Of a DNA stretch of 64,000 nt, positions 32,962 to 43,524 are shown in pieces. The DNA is from Bacteroidales bacterium (GTDB taxonomy: Bacteria > Bacteroidota > Bacteroidia > Bacteroidales > Bacteroidaceae), in NCBI GenBank assembly GCA_029218405.1, contig JAQXRG010000103.1, forward strand, positions 17,216-81,215, in the 5' to 3' direction. The notes beneath the pieces are model-generated. The model was not told where the DNA came from. It searched no databases and saw nothing but the letters and a program-made list of their open reading frames with translations. Numbering within the stretch: position 1 is the stretch's first letter; each line of letters begins with the position of its first letter. A program made the translations under genes and the position numbers.

Positions 32962-35148
32962 TCAGTTCGCCATTTCCGAGATGAACTTGATGCGTACGAG
33001 CCGGATCTCATCTTCCGTGTAGTCGGAACCCAACTCGTCCATCGCGTCATCAATCTTGTCGGTGGTCGATTCCTTGAAGTAATCGTAGATATCCTCCAGG
33101 TGGTCTTCGTCCATAATCTCGTCGAGGAAGTAGTCGATGTTGAGCTTCGTGCCCGAATAGACAATGGCCTCAATCTCGTCGAGCAGTTCCTGGAAGTCGA
33201 TGCCCTTGGCGTTGGCGATGTCATCAAGCGCCACCTTACGGTCGATGCTCTGGATGATGGACACCTTCAGCTTCGACTTGTTGGCCACGGTACGCACGCG
33301 CATGTCCTCCGGACGGTCAATCTCGTTCTCCTCGCAGTGCTTCTTGATCAGTTCGCAGAACTCCTTACCATAGCGTTTGGCCTTTCCGGCACCCACGCCA
33401 GGGATGTTTTGCAGCTCTTCCAGGGTGACCGGATAGATGGTCGCCATCGCCTCCAGCGACGGATCCTGGAAAATCACATACGGCGGGACATCGAGCTTTT
33501 TCGACATCTTCTTCCGCAAATCCTTCAGCATGGAGAACAGACCCGGGTCAACCGCGCATGACGCGCCACTGCGCATCGGCATGTCTTCCACCTCTTCCTC
33601 ATCGAAATCAGTGTCTTCCACAATCTTGAAAGACTGGGGAGACTTGAGGAACTTCTTTCCCGCCGCGGTCACTCTCAGCAGGCCGCAGTCGTTGACATCC
33701 TTGGTCAGATAGCCAGCGATTAGCGCCTGGCGAATCACGGCGTTCCACCAACGCTCGTCCTCCCCTTGTCCGGAACCGAACACATCCAGGTTCTCATGGC
33801 GGTGAGCCAATATCTCCGAGGTTTCTTTTCCCAACAATATATCAATAATGTAATCTTGCTTGAAATTTTCTTTTATCGCAATGACCGCTTCGATCACTGC
33901 ACACAATGAATCCTGAGCCTCCACTTGTTTTTTAGGATTTAAACAGTTATCACAATTACCGCAGTTGTCTTCGGTAAAATCCTCGTTGAAATAGTGAAGC
34001 AACATCTTGCGGCGGCAGACGGACGATTCGGCATACGCCTTCACCTCGCCCAGCAGCAAATCGCCGATCTCGCGTTCCAGTCCCTGCTTGCCCTTGATGA
34101 ACTTGTCGAGCTTCTGCACATCCTTGTTCGAGTAGAACAGGACGCACTGTCCCTCTCCCCCATCTCGTCCGGCACGTCCCGTCTCCTGGTAATAGCCTTC
34201 CAGGCTCTTGGGTACGTCGAAATGAATCACGAACCGCACATCGGGCTTGTCGATACCCATTCCGAAGGCGATGGTGGCGACAATCACATCCACGTCCTCC
34301 TTCAGGAACTTATCCTGGTTCTCCACCCGCGTAGCGGCATCCATGCCGGCGTGGTAGGGCAACGCCTTGATGCCGTTCGCCTGAAGCACGGCGGCCAGTT
34401 CCTCCACCTGCTTGCGGCTGAGGCAATAGATAATGCCCGACTTGCCGTCATTCTGCTTGATGAAGCGGACAATGTCCTTCTCCACCGTATTCTCGTTCTT
34501 CGAACGTACCTCATAATAGAGGTTCGGACGGTTGAAGGATGTCTTGAAGCAAGTGGCGTCGGTAATCTCCAATGTCTTGAGGATATCGGTGATGACCTTG
34601 CCGGTAGCCGTGGCAGTCAGCGCGATGATGGGCGCGCTCCCGATTGAATTGATGATGGGACGGATACGCCGGTATTCAGGACGGAAGTCATGTCCCCATT
34701 CCGAGATACAATGCGCCTCATCCACGGCATAGAAGGAAATCTTCACCTGCCGCAGGAACTCCACGTTCTCTTCCTTGGTCAATGACTCGGGTGCCACATA
34801 CAGCAGCTTCGTCTTGCCATGCACGATGTCCGACTTCACCTGGTCGATGGCTGACTTCGAGAGCGAGGAGTTGATGAAGTGCGCCACGCCGTCCTCTTCA
34901 CTATAGTTGCGGATAGCGTCCACTTGGTTCTTCATGAGCGCAATGAGCGGAGAAATGACAATCGCCGTACCTTCCATCAGCAAGGAAGGCAACTGATAGC
35001 ACAAGGATTTACCACCTCCGGTAGGCATCAGCACAAACGTGTCCTTGCCCTCCAACAGGTTACGAATGATAGCTTCCTGATCTCCTTTAAAAGTGTCAAA
35101 ACCGAAGTATTTCTTCAGTTCTTCCGTCAAATTGATGTTTTCCGTCAT
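32962..35148 (-). CDS. recQ: ATP-dependent DNA helicase RecQ
   Basis: LMPTGGGKSLCYQLP; DEAHCISEWGHDFRPEY; HRDC domain; start at MTENINL. Confidence 0.96.
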   Translation of the reverse strand: MTENINLTEELKKYFGFDTFKGDQEAIIRNLLEGKDTFVLMPTGGGKSLCYQLPSLLMEGTAIVISPLIALMKNQVDAIRNYSEEDGVAHFINSSLSKSAIDQVKSDIVHGKTKLLYVAPESLTKEENVEFLRQVKISFYAVDEAHCISEWGHDFRPEYRRIRPIINSIGSAPIIALTATATGKVITDILKTLEITDATCFKTSFNRPNLYYEVRSKNENTVEKDIVRFIKQNDGKSGIIYCLSRKQVEELAAVLQANGIKALPYHAGMDAATRVENQDKFLKEDVDVIVATIAFGMGIDKPDVRFVIHFDVPKSLEGYYQETGRAGRDGGEGQCVLFYSNKDVQKLDKFIKGKQGLEREIGDLLLGEVKAYAESSVCRRKMLLHYFNEDFTEDNCGNCDNCLNPKKQVEAQDSLCAVIEAVIAIKENFKQDYIIDILLGKETSEILAHRHENLDVFGSGQGEDERWWNAVIRQALIAGYLTKDVNDCGLLRVTAAGKKFLKSPQSFKIVEDTDFDEEEVEDMPMRSGASCAVDPGLFSMLKDLRKKMSKKLDVPPYVIFQDPSLEAMATIYPVTLEELQNIPGVGAGKAKRYGKEFCELIKKHCEENEIDRPEDMRVRTVANKSKLKVSIIQSIDRKVALDDIANAKGIDFQELLDEIEAIVYSGTKLNIDYFLDEIMDEDHLEDIYDYFKESTTDKIDDAMDELGSDYTEDEIRLVRIKFISEMAN

Positions 35149-35287
35149 TGTCCTCAAAATTTAAGTGAATTCCAAGATTAGCTTGTCGCCTCTCCACAAT
35201 AACAAAGTTATAAACAACTTTCGAAATTACCCAACTATTTCCGAGATTATTTTACCAAAAACGCGATTTTTCTTCACTTTTACAGTT

Positions 35288-36523
35288 TCAGGCCGTCTGC
35301 AGCCTCGAAAGGTTGGCTTTAGCCATCTGCTGTTTGGCATAATCAAGGGTGACGATGAAGGATTCGGCCTTCTGCGAAGGAATCTCGAACATGGTATCCA
35401 TCATGATGGACTCAACGATGGAACGCAGTCCGCGGGCTCCCAACTTGTACTCGATGGCCTTGTCCACAATGTAGTCGAACACCTCGGGCTCGAACTCCAG
35501 CTTCACGCCATCCATCTCGAACAACTTGATGTACTGCTTGACAATCGAGTTCTTCGGTTCGGTGAGGATGTTGCGCAACGCCGTCCGGTCCAACGGATTC
35601 AGGTAGGTGAGCACCGGCAGACGGCCGATGATTTCCGGAATCAGTCCGAACGACTTCAGGTCCTGGGGAGCGATGTACTGCATCAGGTTGCCACGGTCTA
35701 TCTGCACCGTCTGCTTGACGGCGCCATATCCCACCACGTGCGTGTTGAGCCGCTGGGCAATCTTCCGCTCAATACCATCGAAGGCACCCCCGCAGATAAA
35801 CAGGATGTTCTGCGTGTTCACCTGGATGAACTTCTGCTCGGGATGCTTGCGTCCTCCCTGAGGCGGCACGTTCACCACCGATCCTTCCAGCAGCTTGAGC
35901 AACCCCTGCTGCACCCCCTCGCCGCTCACGTCGCGGGTGATGGAAGGATTGTCACCCTTGCGGGCAATCTTGTCAATCTCGTCGATGAACACAATTCCCC
36001 GTTCGGCCTGCTCCACATCGTAATCGGCCACTTGCAACAGGCGCGACAAGATGCTCTCGATGTCCTCGCCCACATATCCCGCCTGTGTCAGGACCGTGGC
36101 GTCAACAATGGTAAAGGGCACCTTCAGCAGCTTGGCGATGCTGCGGGCCAGCAACGTCTTGCCCGTTCCGGTGCTGCCCACCATAATGATGTTCGACTTT
36201 TCAATCTCCACATCATCCGCGCTTCTGGGCTGCATCAGCCGCTTGTAGTGGTTGTACACCGCCACCGACAGGTAACGCTTGGCGTCGTCCTGCCCGATGA
36301 CATACTGGTCGAGGAATTCCTTGATTTCCTTCGGTCGGGGCAGCTCGTCCCATTTCAGGTCCGGTACTCCCGCTCCCGCCTTCTTCATGGACTCCTTCAC
36401 TATCTCATTGGCCTGTGCGGCACACTCGTTACAGATGCAGCCGTTCATGCCCGTAATCAGCAGCCCCACCTCGTCTTCCGCACGGCCGCAGAAGCTGCAA
36501 CGTCTTTTTCTCCTATCGTCCAA
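35288..36523 (-). CDS. clpX: ATP-dependent Clp protease ATP-binding subunit ClpX
   Basis: N-terminal C4 zinc finger; [16 protein letters not shown]. Confidence 0.97.
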   Translation of the reverse strand: MDDRRKRRCSFCGRAEDEVGLLITGMNGCICNECAAQANEIVKESMKKAGAGVPDLKWDELPRPKEIKEFLDQYVIGQDDAKRYLSVAVYNHYKRLMQPRSADDVEIEKSNIIMVGSTGTGKTLLARSIAKLLKVPFTIVDATVLTQAGYVGEDIESILSRLLQVADYDVEQAERGIVFIDEIDKIARKGDNPSITRDVSGEGVQQGLLKLLEGSVVNVPPQGGRKHPEQKFIQVNTQNILFICGGAFDGIERKIAQRLNTHVVGYGAVKQTVQIDRGNLMQYIAPQDLKSFGLIPEIIGRLPVLTYLNPLDRTALRNILTEPKNSIVKQYIKLFEMDGVKLEFEPEVFDYIVDKAIEYKLGARGLRSIVESIMMDTMFEIPSQKAESFIVTLDYAKQQMAKANLSRLQTA

Positions 36524-36545
36524 GGTCGTATTATCTATTAATCAG

Positions 36546-37232
36546 TTACACATTCGGTTTGCGCGACAGCACTTCGTCAATCATGCCATAGTCCTTGGCT
36601 TCCTGTGCCGTCATCCAGTAATCACGGTCGGAATCGGCCCACACCTTGTCGAACTCGGTATGCGAGTGGTCGGCGATGATGGTGTAGAGTTCCTTCTTCA
36701 GCTTCTGGATTTCACGGGCGGTAATCTCGATGTCCGAGGCCTGTCCCTGCGCGCCGCCCATCGGCTGGTGAATCTTGACACGCGAGTGAGTCAGCGCCGA
36801 GCGCTTGCCTTCCTGGCCGGCCACCAGCAGGACAGCCGCCATGGAAGCGGCCATACCGGTACAAATCGTGGCCACATCACTGGAGATGAACTGCATCGTG
36901 TCATAGATGCCCAGACCGGCATACACCGATCCGCCCGGCGAGTTGATGTAAATGGAAATGTCTTTCCCCGAATCCACCGAATCCAGGTACAGGAGCTGTG
37001 CCTGCAGGGTATTGGCGGTATAGTCATTGATTTCCGTTCCGAGGAAGATGATGCGGTCCATCATCAGACGGGAGAACACATCCAGCTGGGTCACGTTGAG
37101 CTGGCGCTCTTCCAGGATGTACGGATTCAGGTAGCCCTGCGACTTGATGACATCGTCGAGCACCATGCTGTTCATCCCTAAATGCTTGGTAGCATATTTT
37201 CTAAAATCATCCATCATAATTACTTTCTTCAT
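36546..37232 (-). CDS. clpP: Clp protease proteolytic subunit
   Basis: [42 protein letters not shown]. Confidence 0.97.
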   Translation of the reverse strand: MKKVIMMDDFRKYATKHLGMNSMVLDDVIKSQGYLNPYILEERQLNVTQLDVFSRLMMDRIIFLGTEINDYTANTLQAQLLYLDSVDSGKDISIYINSPGGSVYAGLGIYDTMQFISSDVATICTGMAASMAAVLLVAGQEGKRSALTHSRVKIHQPMGGAQGQASDIEITAREIQKLKKELYTIIADHSHTEFDKVWADSDRDYWMTAQEAKDYGMIDEVLSRKPNV

Positions 37233-37371
37233 CTATTTGTTGTTAATCCCAATTGTCAGAAAAGGCTTCTGACCGTTTTCTTCCCGCGGACAAAAGTACA
37301 AAAATCTGTCCAAACAAGAAAAAAATCGGGTCAAAAGCCTTTTCTTTTTTTCAGGCTTGGCCGCAAAGGGC

Positions 37372-38721
37372 TTATTCCTGGAACATCTTGTTGAAGTCTT
37401 CCACAGAGATGGACTTGTGGTTCAGGTTCACCTGACCCTTCAGGGCCTCAGACAGCTTGGCCTCTACCACACGGTTCACCAGTGCCTCCACGCTTTCGCG
37501 CTTCTTCAGCATTTCCTTCGAATAGTTGTCGAGCAGTTCGTCGGGCACGTTGATCATGCCGTACTGAGCGAACTGTGCACGGGTAGCTTCCTTCGCCATG
37601 GCAGTGATGTCATCCTGTTCCACCTTGATATCGTTGGCCTTCACCAGTTTTTCCTTGATCAGGTGCCAGGTCAGCTCCTCAATGCTCTTGTCGTAGTTCT
37701 CCGAAACGAACTCTTCGCCTTTTTCCTTGTTGTTCTCCAGCATGATGCGCTTCATCAGGTCATCCGCGAACTCCAGCTTGCCAACCTTGCCCATCACGTA
37801 GTCTCGCACATCAACGAGGAACTTGTAGTCGCTGTCGGCCGCATACTGTCCGGCGATGGTCTCTCTCAGCTTGCCACGGAACTCCTCTTCGCTGTGAGCC
37901 ACGCCTTCGCCCAGCACCTGGTCGAACAGCTCCTGGTTCAGCTCGCCCGGAGTCATACGGGTGATTTCCTCAATCTGGAAGCTGAAGTTGCCCTTATAGT
38001 TGGCCACTTCTTCCTTCTTCACCTTCAGCAAGGTAGCCAGCTCAGCCTCGTTGTTGTCGAAGGCCACGGAGGGGTTGAACACCAAGACAGTGTTTACCTT
38101 GGCGCCGTTGAAGATAGCCTTCTGGTCATCGTTCTTCATGTAAGTGGGCATCATCACCGCACCTTCCACCTGAAGGCCGCCTTCCTGGGTGTTGCCGCTT
38201 TCGTCGAGCTCAGCCAACAGACCCTTCATCATGTCGTTGTCCTGGTAGTCTTCTACCTTCTCGTACTTGCCGTTACGCTGCGCGTACATCTTCACCTGCT
38301 GTTCCACCATCTCGTCGGTCACTTCAATATCGTAGTAATCTACGGTATCGTTGTTCGACAGTTCCACATTGAACTGGGGAGCCAATGCGATGTCGAAAGA
38401 GAATTCGAAGTTTTCGTCCGTATCAAAGTTGGCATTGTTTTCCTTCGGCAGCGGAGCGCCCAGCATGTCCACGTTGTTTTCCTGGATATAGGCACCCACC
38501 TTTTCCTGCAGCAACTTGTCGATTTCCTCCACCTTGACCGAGGTGCCGTACTGCTTTTTCACCAGCCCCATGGGCACCATGCCCTTCCGGAAGCCCGGCA
38601 TATTGACCTTCTGACGGATGGTCTTCAAGGCCTTTTCCACTTTTTCCTGATAATCAGCTTTTTCAATCTGAGCTGTAAGCACTGCGCTTACATTGTTTAC
38701 GTTTTGCAATGAAATATTCAT
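37372..38721 (-). CDS. tig: trigger factor
   Basis: N-terminal ribosome-binding domain MPGFRKGMVPMGLVKKQYG; upstream of clpP. Confidence 0.93.
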   Translation of the reverse strand: MNISLQNVNNVSAVLTAQIEKADYQEKVEKALKTIRQKVNMPGFRKGMVPMGLVKKQYGTSVKVEEIDKLLQEKVGAYIQENNVDMLGAPLPKENNANFDTDENFEFSFDIALAPQFNVELSNNDTVDYYDIEVTDEMVEQQVKMYAQRNGKYEKVEDYQDNDMMKGLLAELDESGNTQEGGLQVEGAVMMPTYMKNDDQKAIFNGAKVNTVLVFNPSVAFDNNEAELATLLKVKKEEVANYKGNFSFQIEEITRMTPGELNQELFDQVLGEGVAHSEEEFRGKLRETIAGQYAADSDYKFLVDVRDYVMGKVGKLEFADDLMKRIMLENNKEKGEEFVSENYDKSIEELTWHLIKEKLVKANDIKVEQDDITAMAKEATRAQFAQYGMINVPDELLDNYSKEMLKKRESVEALVNRVVEAKLSEALKGQVNLNHKSISVEDFNKMFQE

Positions 38722-38855
38722 TTCCAGCTTACTTTATTAATTATTATTATATTATTCATTCAAGGTCTGCGTACAGACACACTGCTCCCATATTGAGAAA
38801 TGAGTTCGCAAAAGTAATGTTTCTTCCGCCAACTACCAAACGCAGAGGCAAAAAA

Positions 38856-39659
38856 TTACAATTGAAATTCCTTTCGACGCAATACAAAGGTACTTCCGAG
38901 GTACTTTTCACGAACCACAGGGTTCTCCGCCAGCTCTTCGGGCGTTCCCTGGAACAGAATCTTGCCCTCGAACAAGAGGTAAGCCCGGTCGGTCAGCCGC
39001 AAGGTCTCCAACGCATTGTGGTCGGTGATGAGGATGCCGATATTCTTGTCCTTCAACTTCCACACGATGTGCTGGATGTCCTCCACCGCGATGGGGTCCA
39101 CGCCGGCGAAGGGTTCGTCGAGCATGATGAACTTCGGGTCAATGGCCAGGCAGCGCGCAATCTCGGTACGCCGCCGCTCGCCGCCCGAAAGCTGGTCGCC
39201 CAGGTTCTTCCGCACCTTCTGCAGGCGGAACTCCGCAATCAGGCTCTCCAGCTTCTCTTTCTGGTACTCCGGGCTCTTGTCCGTCAGTTCCAGCACCGAG
39301 GCGATGTTGTCCTCCACGCTCATCTTGCGGAACACCGAGGCCTCCTGCGCCAGGTAGCCGATGCCGTTCTGCGCCCGTTTATAGACCGGGTAGCCGGTAA
39401 TATCAAGGTCGTCCAGGTAGATGTGCCCTTCATTGGGCACAATCAGCCCCGTGGTCATGTAGAACGAAGTGGTCTTGCCGGCCCCGTTCGGACCCAGCAA
39501 GCCGACAATCTCCCCCTGCTTCACGTCGAACGACACATGGCTCACGACCGTCCGCTTGCCATATTTCTTCACGAGGTTCTCCGTACGCAGCACCATTTTC
39601 CCTTGCGGGGCCGCCGCGCTGCCGCGCAAGTCCGGCTGTTCCTTTTCCTGCTCTGCCAT
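38856..39659 (-). CDS. lptB: LPS export ABC transporter ATP-binding protein
   Basis: GLLGPNGAGKTTSFYMTTGLI; LSGGERRRTEIARCLA; FAGVDPIAVEDIQ. Confidence 0.96.
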   Translation of the reverse strand: MAEQEKEQPDLRGSAAAPQGKMVLRTENLVKKYGKRTVVSHVSFDVKQGEIVGLLGPNGAGKTTSFYMTTGLIVPNEGHIYLDDLDITGYPVYKRAQNGIGYLAQEASVFRKMSVEDNIASVLELTDKSPEYQKEKLESLIAEFRLQKVRKNLGDQLSGGERRRTEIARCLAIDPKFIMLDEPFAGVDPIAVEDIQHIVWKLKDKNIGILITDHNALETLRLTDRAYLLFEGKILFQGTPEELAENPVVREKYLGSTFVLRRKEFQL

Positions 39660-39841
39660 ATTGTATGCGTCTTAATGATTTCTAAATTCGCGTCTCGATG
39701 CTGTCCTTTCATCGATTGGCGGTGCAAAAGTAGTAAAAATCTTGGGTTCTGTGGTCATCCGCATCAAATTCCTCCCACCTTTTATTATAGATTAGCCAAA
39801 AAAACACTACTTTTGTGGCATCAAACCATAAGAGAAAGCGT

Positions 39842-40594
39842 ATGATTACACCCATAACCCCCATCATGACCTTCGGCAAGTACCTCCGGCTGATGGGCAA
39901 AGTATTCTCCCGTCCGGAGCGGGTCCGCATGTACTTCAAGCAGTACATCAACGAGATGGTCAAGTTAGGCTACGACTCCATCGGCATCGTCCTGCTCATC
40001 TCGTTCTTCATCGGCGCGGTCATCTGCATCCAGATCAAGCTGAACATCCAGAGTCCTTGGATGCCCCGCATGGTGGTGGGCTACACCACCCGCGAAATCA
40101 TGCTGCTGGAGTTCTCGTCGTCCATCATGTGTCTCATCCTCTCGGGCAAGGTGGGCTCCAACATTGCCTCCGAAATCGGCACGATGCGCGTCACCCAGCA
40201 GATTGACGCCCTCGACATCATGGGCGTGAATTCGGCCTCCTACCTCATCCTGCCCAAGATACTGGGACTGATGACCATGATTCCGCTGCTGGTCACCTTC
40301 AGCATCGGCGCGGGCATCTTCGGCGCCTTCTGCACGGCGTGGTTCGGTGGCATCATGACAGCCAGCGACCTGGAATACGGCCTGCAGTACAGTTTCGTGG
40401 AATGGTACATCTGGTGCGGCTTCATCAAGTCGCTCTTCTTCGCCTTCATCATCGCCAGCGTGTCGGCCTACTTCGGCTATACGGTGGAAGGTGGCTCCAT
40501 CGCGGTGGGCAAGGCCAGCACTGACTCGGTGGTCAGCAGCAGCGTACTGATTCTTTTCTCCGACTTAATACTTACTCAACTGTTAATGGGATGA
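39842..40594 (+). CDS. MlaE-family ABC transporter permease
   Basis: MlaE core: EIGTMRVTQQIDALDIMGVNSASYLILPKILG. Confidence 0.93.
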   Translation: MITPITPIMTFGKYLRLMGKVFSRPERVRMYFKQYINEMVKLGYDSIGIVLLISFFIGAVICIQIKLNIQSPWMPRMVVGYTTREIMLLEFSSSIMCLILSGKVGSNIASEIGTMRVTQQIDALDIMGVNSASYLILPKILGLMTMIPLLVTFSIGAGIFGAFCTAWFGGIMTASDLEYGLQYSFVEWYIWCGFIKSLFFAFIIASVSAYFGYTVEGGSIAVGKASTDSVVSSSVLILFSDLILTQLLMG

Positions 40595-41349
40595 TACAGA
40601 TTAATGCTCTCCATAAGTCGTTCGAGGGACGCACCGTCCTGAACGACATCAATTTCACGTTCGACAACGGAAAGACCAACCTCATCATCGGCCAGAGCGG
40701 ATCCGGCAAGACAGTGCTGATGAAATGCCTCGTGGGCCTGTTCACGCCCGAACAGGGCGAAGTGCTCTACGACGACCGCAACCTCATCAGCATGGGCAAG
40801 AAGGAAAAGCAGGCGTTGCGCCGCGAGATGGGCATGATCTTCCAAAGTGCCGCGCTCTTCGACTCGCTCACGGTGCTGGAGAACGTGATGTTTCCCTTGG
40901 ACATGTTCTCGAACATGACCAACCGCGAACGCATCCGGCGGGCACAGTTCTGTCTGGACCGTGTCAACCTGACCGACGCGCAGGACAAGTATCCCGGCGA
41001 AATCAGCGGCGGCATGCAGAAGCGCGTGGCCATCGCCCGCGCCATCGTGCTGCAACCCAAGTATCTCTTCTGCGACGAGCCCAACTCGGGACTGGACCCG
41101 AAGACTTCCTTGGTGATTGACGAGCTGATTCACGACATCACCACCGAGTACAACATGACCACGGTCATCAACACCCACGACATGAACTCTGTGCTGGGCA
41201 TTGGCGACAGCATCCTCTACATCTACCAGGGGCACAAGGAGTGGGAAGGCACGAAGAACGACGTGTTCAGTGCCACCAACCAGCGGCTCACCGACTTCAT
41301 CTTCGCGTCCGACCTGCTGAAGGAGGTGAAGTCTATCAAGTCTTGTTAA
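40591..41349 (+). CDS. MlaF-like ABC transporter ATP-binding protein
   Basis: IIGQSGSGKTVLMKCLVGL; ISGGMQKRVAIARAI; DEPNSGLDPKTS. Confidence 0.94.
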   Translation: MIQINALHKSFEGRTVLNDINFTFDNGKTNLIIGQSGSGKTVLMKCLVGLFTPEQGEVLYDDRNLISMGKKEKQALRREMGMIFQSAALFDSLTVLENVMFPLDMFSNMTNRERIRRAQFCLDRVNLTDAQDKYPGEISGGMQKRVAIARAIVLQPKYLFCDEPNSGLDPKTSLVIDELIHDITTEYNMTTVINTHDMNSVLGIGDSILYIYQGHKEWEGTKNDVFSATNQRLTDFIFASDLLKEVKSIKSC

Positions 41350-41547
41350 GCGGTCCTCTGGTGGAACCCGACCTTCTGCACACTGTGATACAGCCCTTGC
41401 GTAGAGCCAAGTGTAATAAGATGCAACGTGTCGGTTCCTCCAGGCTCAACAACCGCTACTTATTCTTCAGAATAAGTTCGTAAGCAGTCAACTTGAACGA
41501 TTGTCGCATTATTCTTCTGTCAACAATGCAACAATCTGCTTTTTCAG

Positions 41548-41634
41548 TCCAAACAACCATGCCTTGCTAACAGGCTACGTAGCAAAATAGTGCTGGATGG
41601 TTGGTATAATAGTATCTTTTGTCACATTGTTCAT
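41548..41634 (-). pseudogene. relic of an MNT-type nucleotidyltransferase
   Basis: Minus strand reads MNNVTKDTIIPTIQHYFAT*PVSKAWLFG; in-frame TAG at 41575-41577; homology stops before the GSxxRG catalytic segment; upstream TATTTTTG-like promoter. Confidence 0.7.
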
Positions 41635-41765
41635 AACTATAAACTATCGGATTCTATGCAAAAATAACAATTTCATATGATGTTCTGTTTTACGATTTAT
41701 TTTTATAGTTACTGTGTGAAATGATTCGACAAGCCGTATCGAGTGAATAGTGACGAGACAGTGAT

Positions 41766-42497
41766 TTACTTATACAGCAAGAAAATGCAAGGAATCTTCG
41801 ATAGGTCGGGCAGATGGCCCTTCCACTCCCGGATGGTCTTCGTGCGGATGTACTCCCCCTCACAGGTCAGGTTGGCAGCGATGCACAGCTTGGTCTGCGG
41901 ACGGCAGGTACGCAGCAACTCCTCCAGCAGCTTGTTGTTGCGGTAAGGCGTCTCTATGAACAGCTGTGTCTGGTGCTCGGCATAGACGCGCTGCTCCAGT
42001 TCCTTCAGCCGACGGACCCGCTCGCCCTGCTCGATGGGCAGGTAGCCGTGGAAGGCGAAACTCTGTCCGTTGAACCCGGAGCCCATGACGGACAGCAGGA
42101 TGGACGACGGTCCCACCAAGGGCACCACCTTCAGCCCCTTGCGCTGGGCAATGGCCACCACGTCCGCTCCCGGGTCGGCCACGGCCGGACAGCCGGCCTC
42201 CGAAATCACGCCCATGGCTTCTCCCGCCTCTAACGGCTGCAGATAACCGGCGATCGCGTCGGGCGACGTATGCTTGTTCAACGGATAAAAGGTCAGTCCG
42301 TCAATCTGGATGGAAGGATCCACCCTCTTCAGGAACCGGCGGGCGGAACGGACATCCTCGACAATGAAATGACGGATACCCAGGATAATCTCACGGTTGT
42401 AGGCCGGAAGGACCCGGTCGATGGCGGTGTCGCCCAGCGTGACGGGCAACAGGTAAATGGCTGCTTCCATATCAGGCACAATCAGATGTTTCTTCAA
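41766..42497 (-). CDS. RsmI-like SAM-dependent methyltransferase (tetrapyrrole methylase fold)
   Basis: GVISEAGCPAVADPGADVVAIAQRKGLKVVPLVGPSSILLSVMGSGFNGQSFAFHGYLP. Confidence 0.9.
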   Translation of the reverse strand: MKKHLIVPDMEAAIYLLPVTLGDTAIDRVLPAYNREIILGIRHFIVEDVRSARRFLKRVDPSIQIDGLTFYPLNKHTSPDAIAGYLQPLEAGEAMGVISEAGCPAVADPGADVVAIAQRKGLKVVPLVGPSSILLSVMGSGFNGQSFAFHGYLPIEQGERVRRLKELEQRVYAEHQTQLFIETPYRNNKLLEELLRTCRPQTKLCIAANLTCEGEYIRTKTIREWKGHLPDLSKIPCIFLLYK

Positions 42498-42516
42498 TCA
42501 GTCAGTAAGGAGTCGA

Positions 42517-43512
42517 TTAATAAGGAGTCAATAAGGTAGGGTCGCCGAAGTCACTCCGTCCGAGCAGTTCTTCCACACTGGTCTCGGGATGCTGCTTCAG
42601 GTAGGCTTTGACCAGCTGGATGCCTATCCAGGTGCCAGCCATCGGCGGTACAGGTTTTCCCTCCAACTGGGGAGAAGAGGCGGGATAAGTGAACGCCCGC
42701 ACCAGCATCGGGTCGGTGCTGTACAGGTAACCGTTGCCCTTCATTTCTTCCCACAGCCTCCGGCCGTTCTCCTTACACCAAGCCTTCTCTTCCGGCGTGT
42801 AGCCCAGCAGGTCCTCTTCCGACATGCCGTCCACTAACCGGCTGACCACCCAGAAGATTTTCCCCCGGTACATCAGCTGGTCGAGCAGGGTACGGTGGCC
42901 CGGATGCCACCCGAAGGGATAGCGTCCCATAAGGAAGAACAGGAAACAGTCGGGTACGATGTGCCTGCGTTCCATCGAGCGGTACTGATTGGGATAGTAA
43001 TACTTCGGGTAGAGGGGATAGTCGGCCCCCATGTACTTGTCGAGGCTGATGCCGAGCAGGCTGTCGGTCACCACGACCGACTGGTTGAGGGCGGACACTT
43101 GGGCATAGACCCGCGGCACCACCAGATCGGGCACCGACTTGCGCAGACGGCGGAAACCGTCCGTCAGTCCCTGTTCGATGTCGGACAGGTCGTGGAACTC
43201 CTCCTGCACATCGTCCATCAGCCGCAACAGGGTGGTGTCGGCGTAATAGGCGCACAGACGGTTGATGATGGCCGGTTCGCCCACCGTGCCCAGCTCCAGC
43301 ACGTCCTCTATCAACAATTTGGTCGCCTGGGGAAACTCCAGGCTCATCTTCTGGAGGGCGGTGACACTGTTCAGCGTCACCGCCTCGTACTGCAGGCGGT
43401 CGTAACGGGCCACCTTCACCTCCCCGTCGGACACAGACTTCTCCTCCCACCTGACGAGATGGCAGGCGGAAAAGGCGAAAAGCCCTACCAGCAGGAACAG
43501 GAAGCGGCCCAT
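42517..43512 (-). CDS. GldB-like gliding motility lipoprotein family
   Basis: Lipoprotein signal FAFSACH; KYMGADYPLYPKYYYPNQYRSMERRHIVPDC. Confidence 0.75.
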   Translation of the reverse strand: MGRFLFLLVGLFAFSACHLVRWEEKSVSDGEVKVARYDRLQYEAVTLNSVTALQKMSLEFPQATKLLIEDVLELGTVGEPAIINRLCAYYADTTLLRLMDDVQEEFHDLSDIEQGLTDGFRRLRKSVPDLVVPRVYAQVSALNQSVVVTDSLLGISLDKYMGADYPLYPKYYYPNQYRSMERRHIVPDCFLFFLMGRYPFGWHPGHRTLLDQLMYRGKIFWVVSRLVDGMSEEDLLGYTPEEKAWCKENGRRLWEEMKGNGYLYSTDPMLVRAFTYPASSPQLEGKPVPPMAGTWIGIQLVKAYLKQHPETSVEELLGRSDFGDPTLLTPY

Positions 43513-43524
43513 CCTCGCGCGCGG

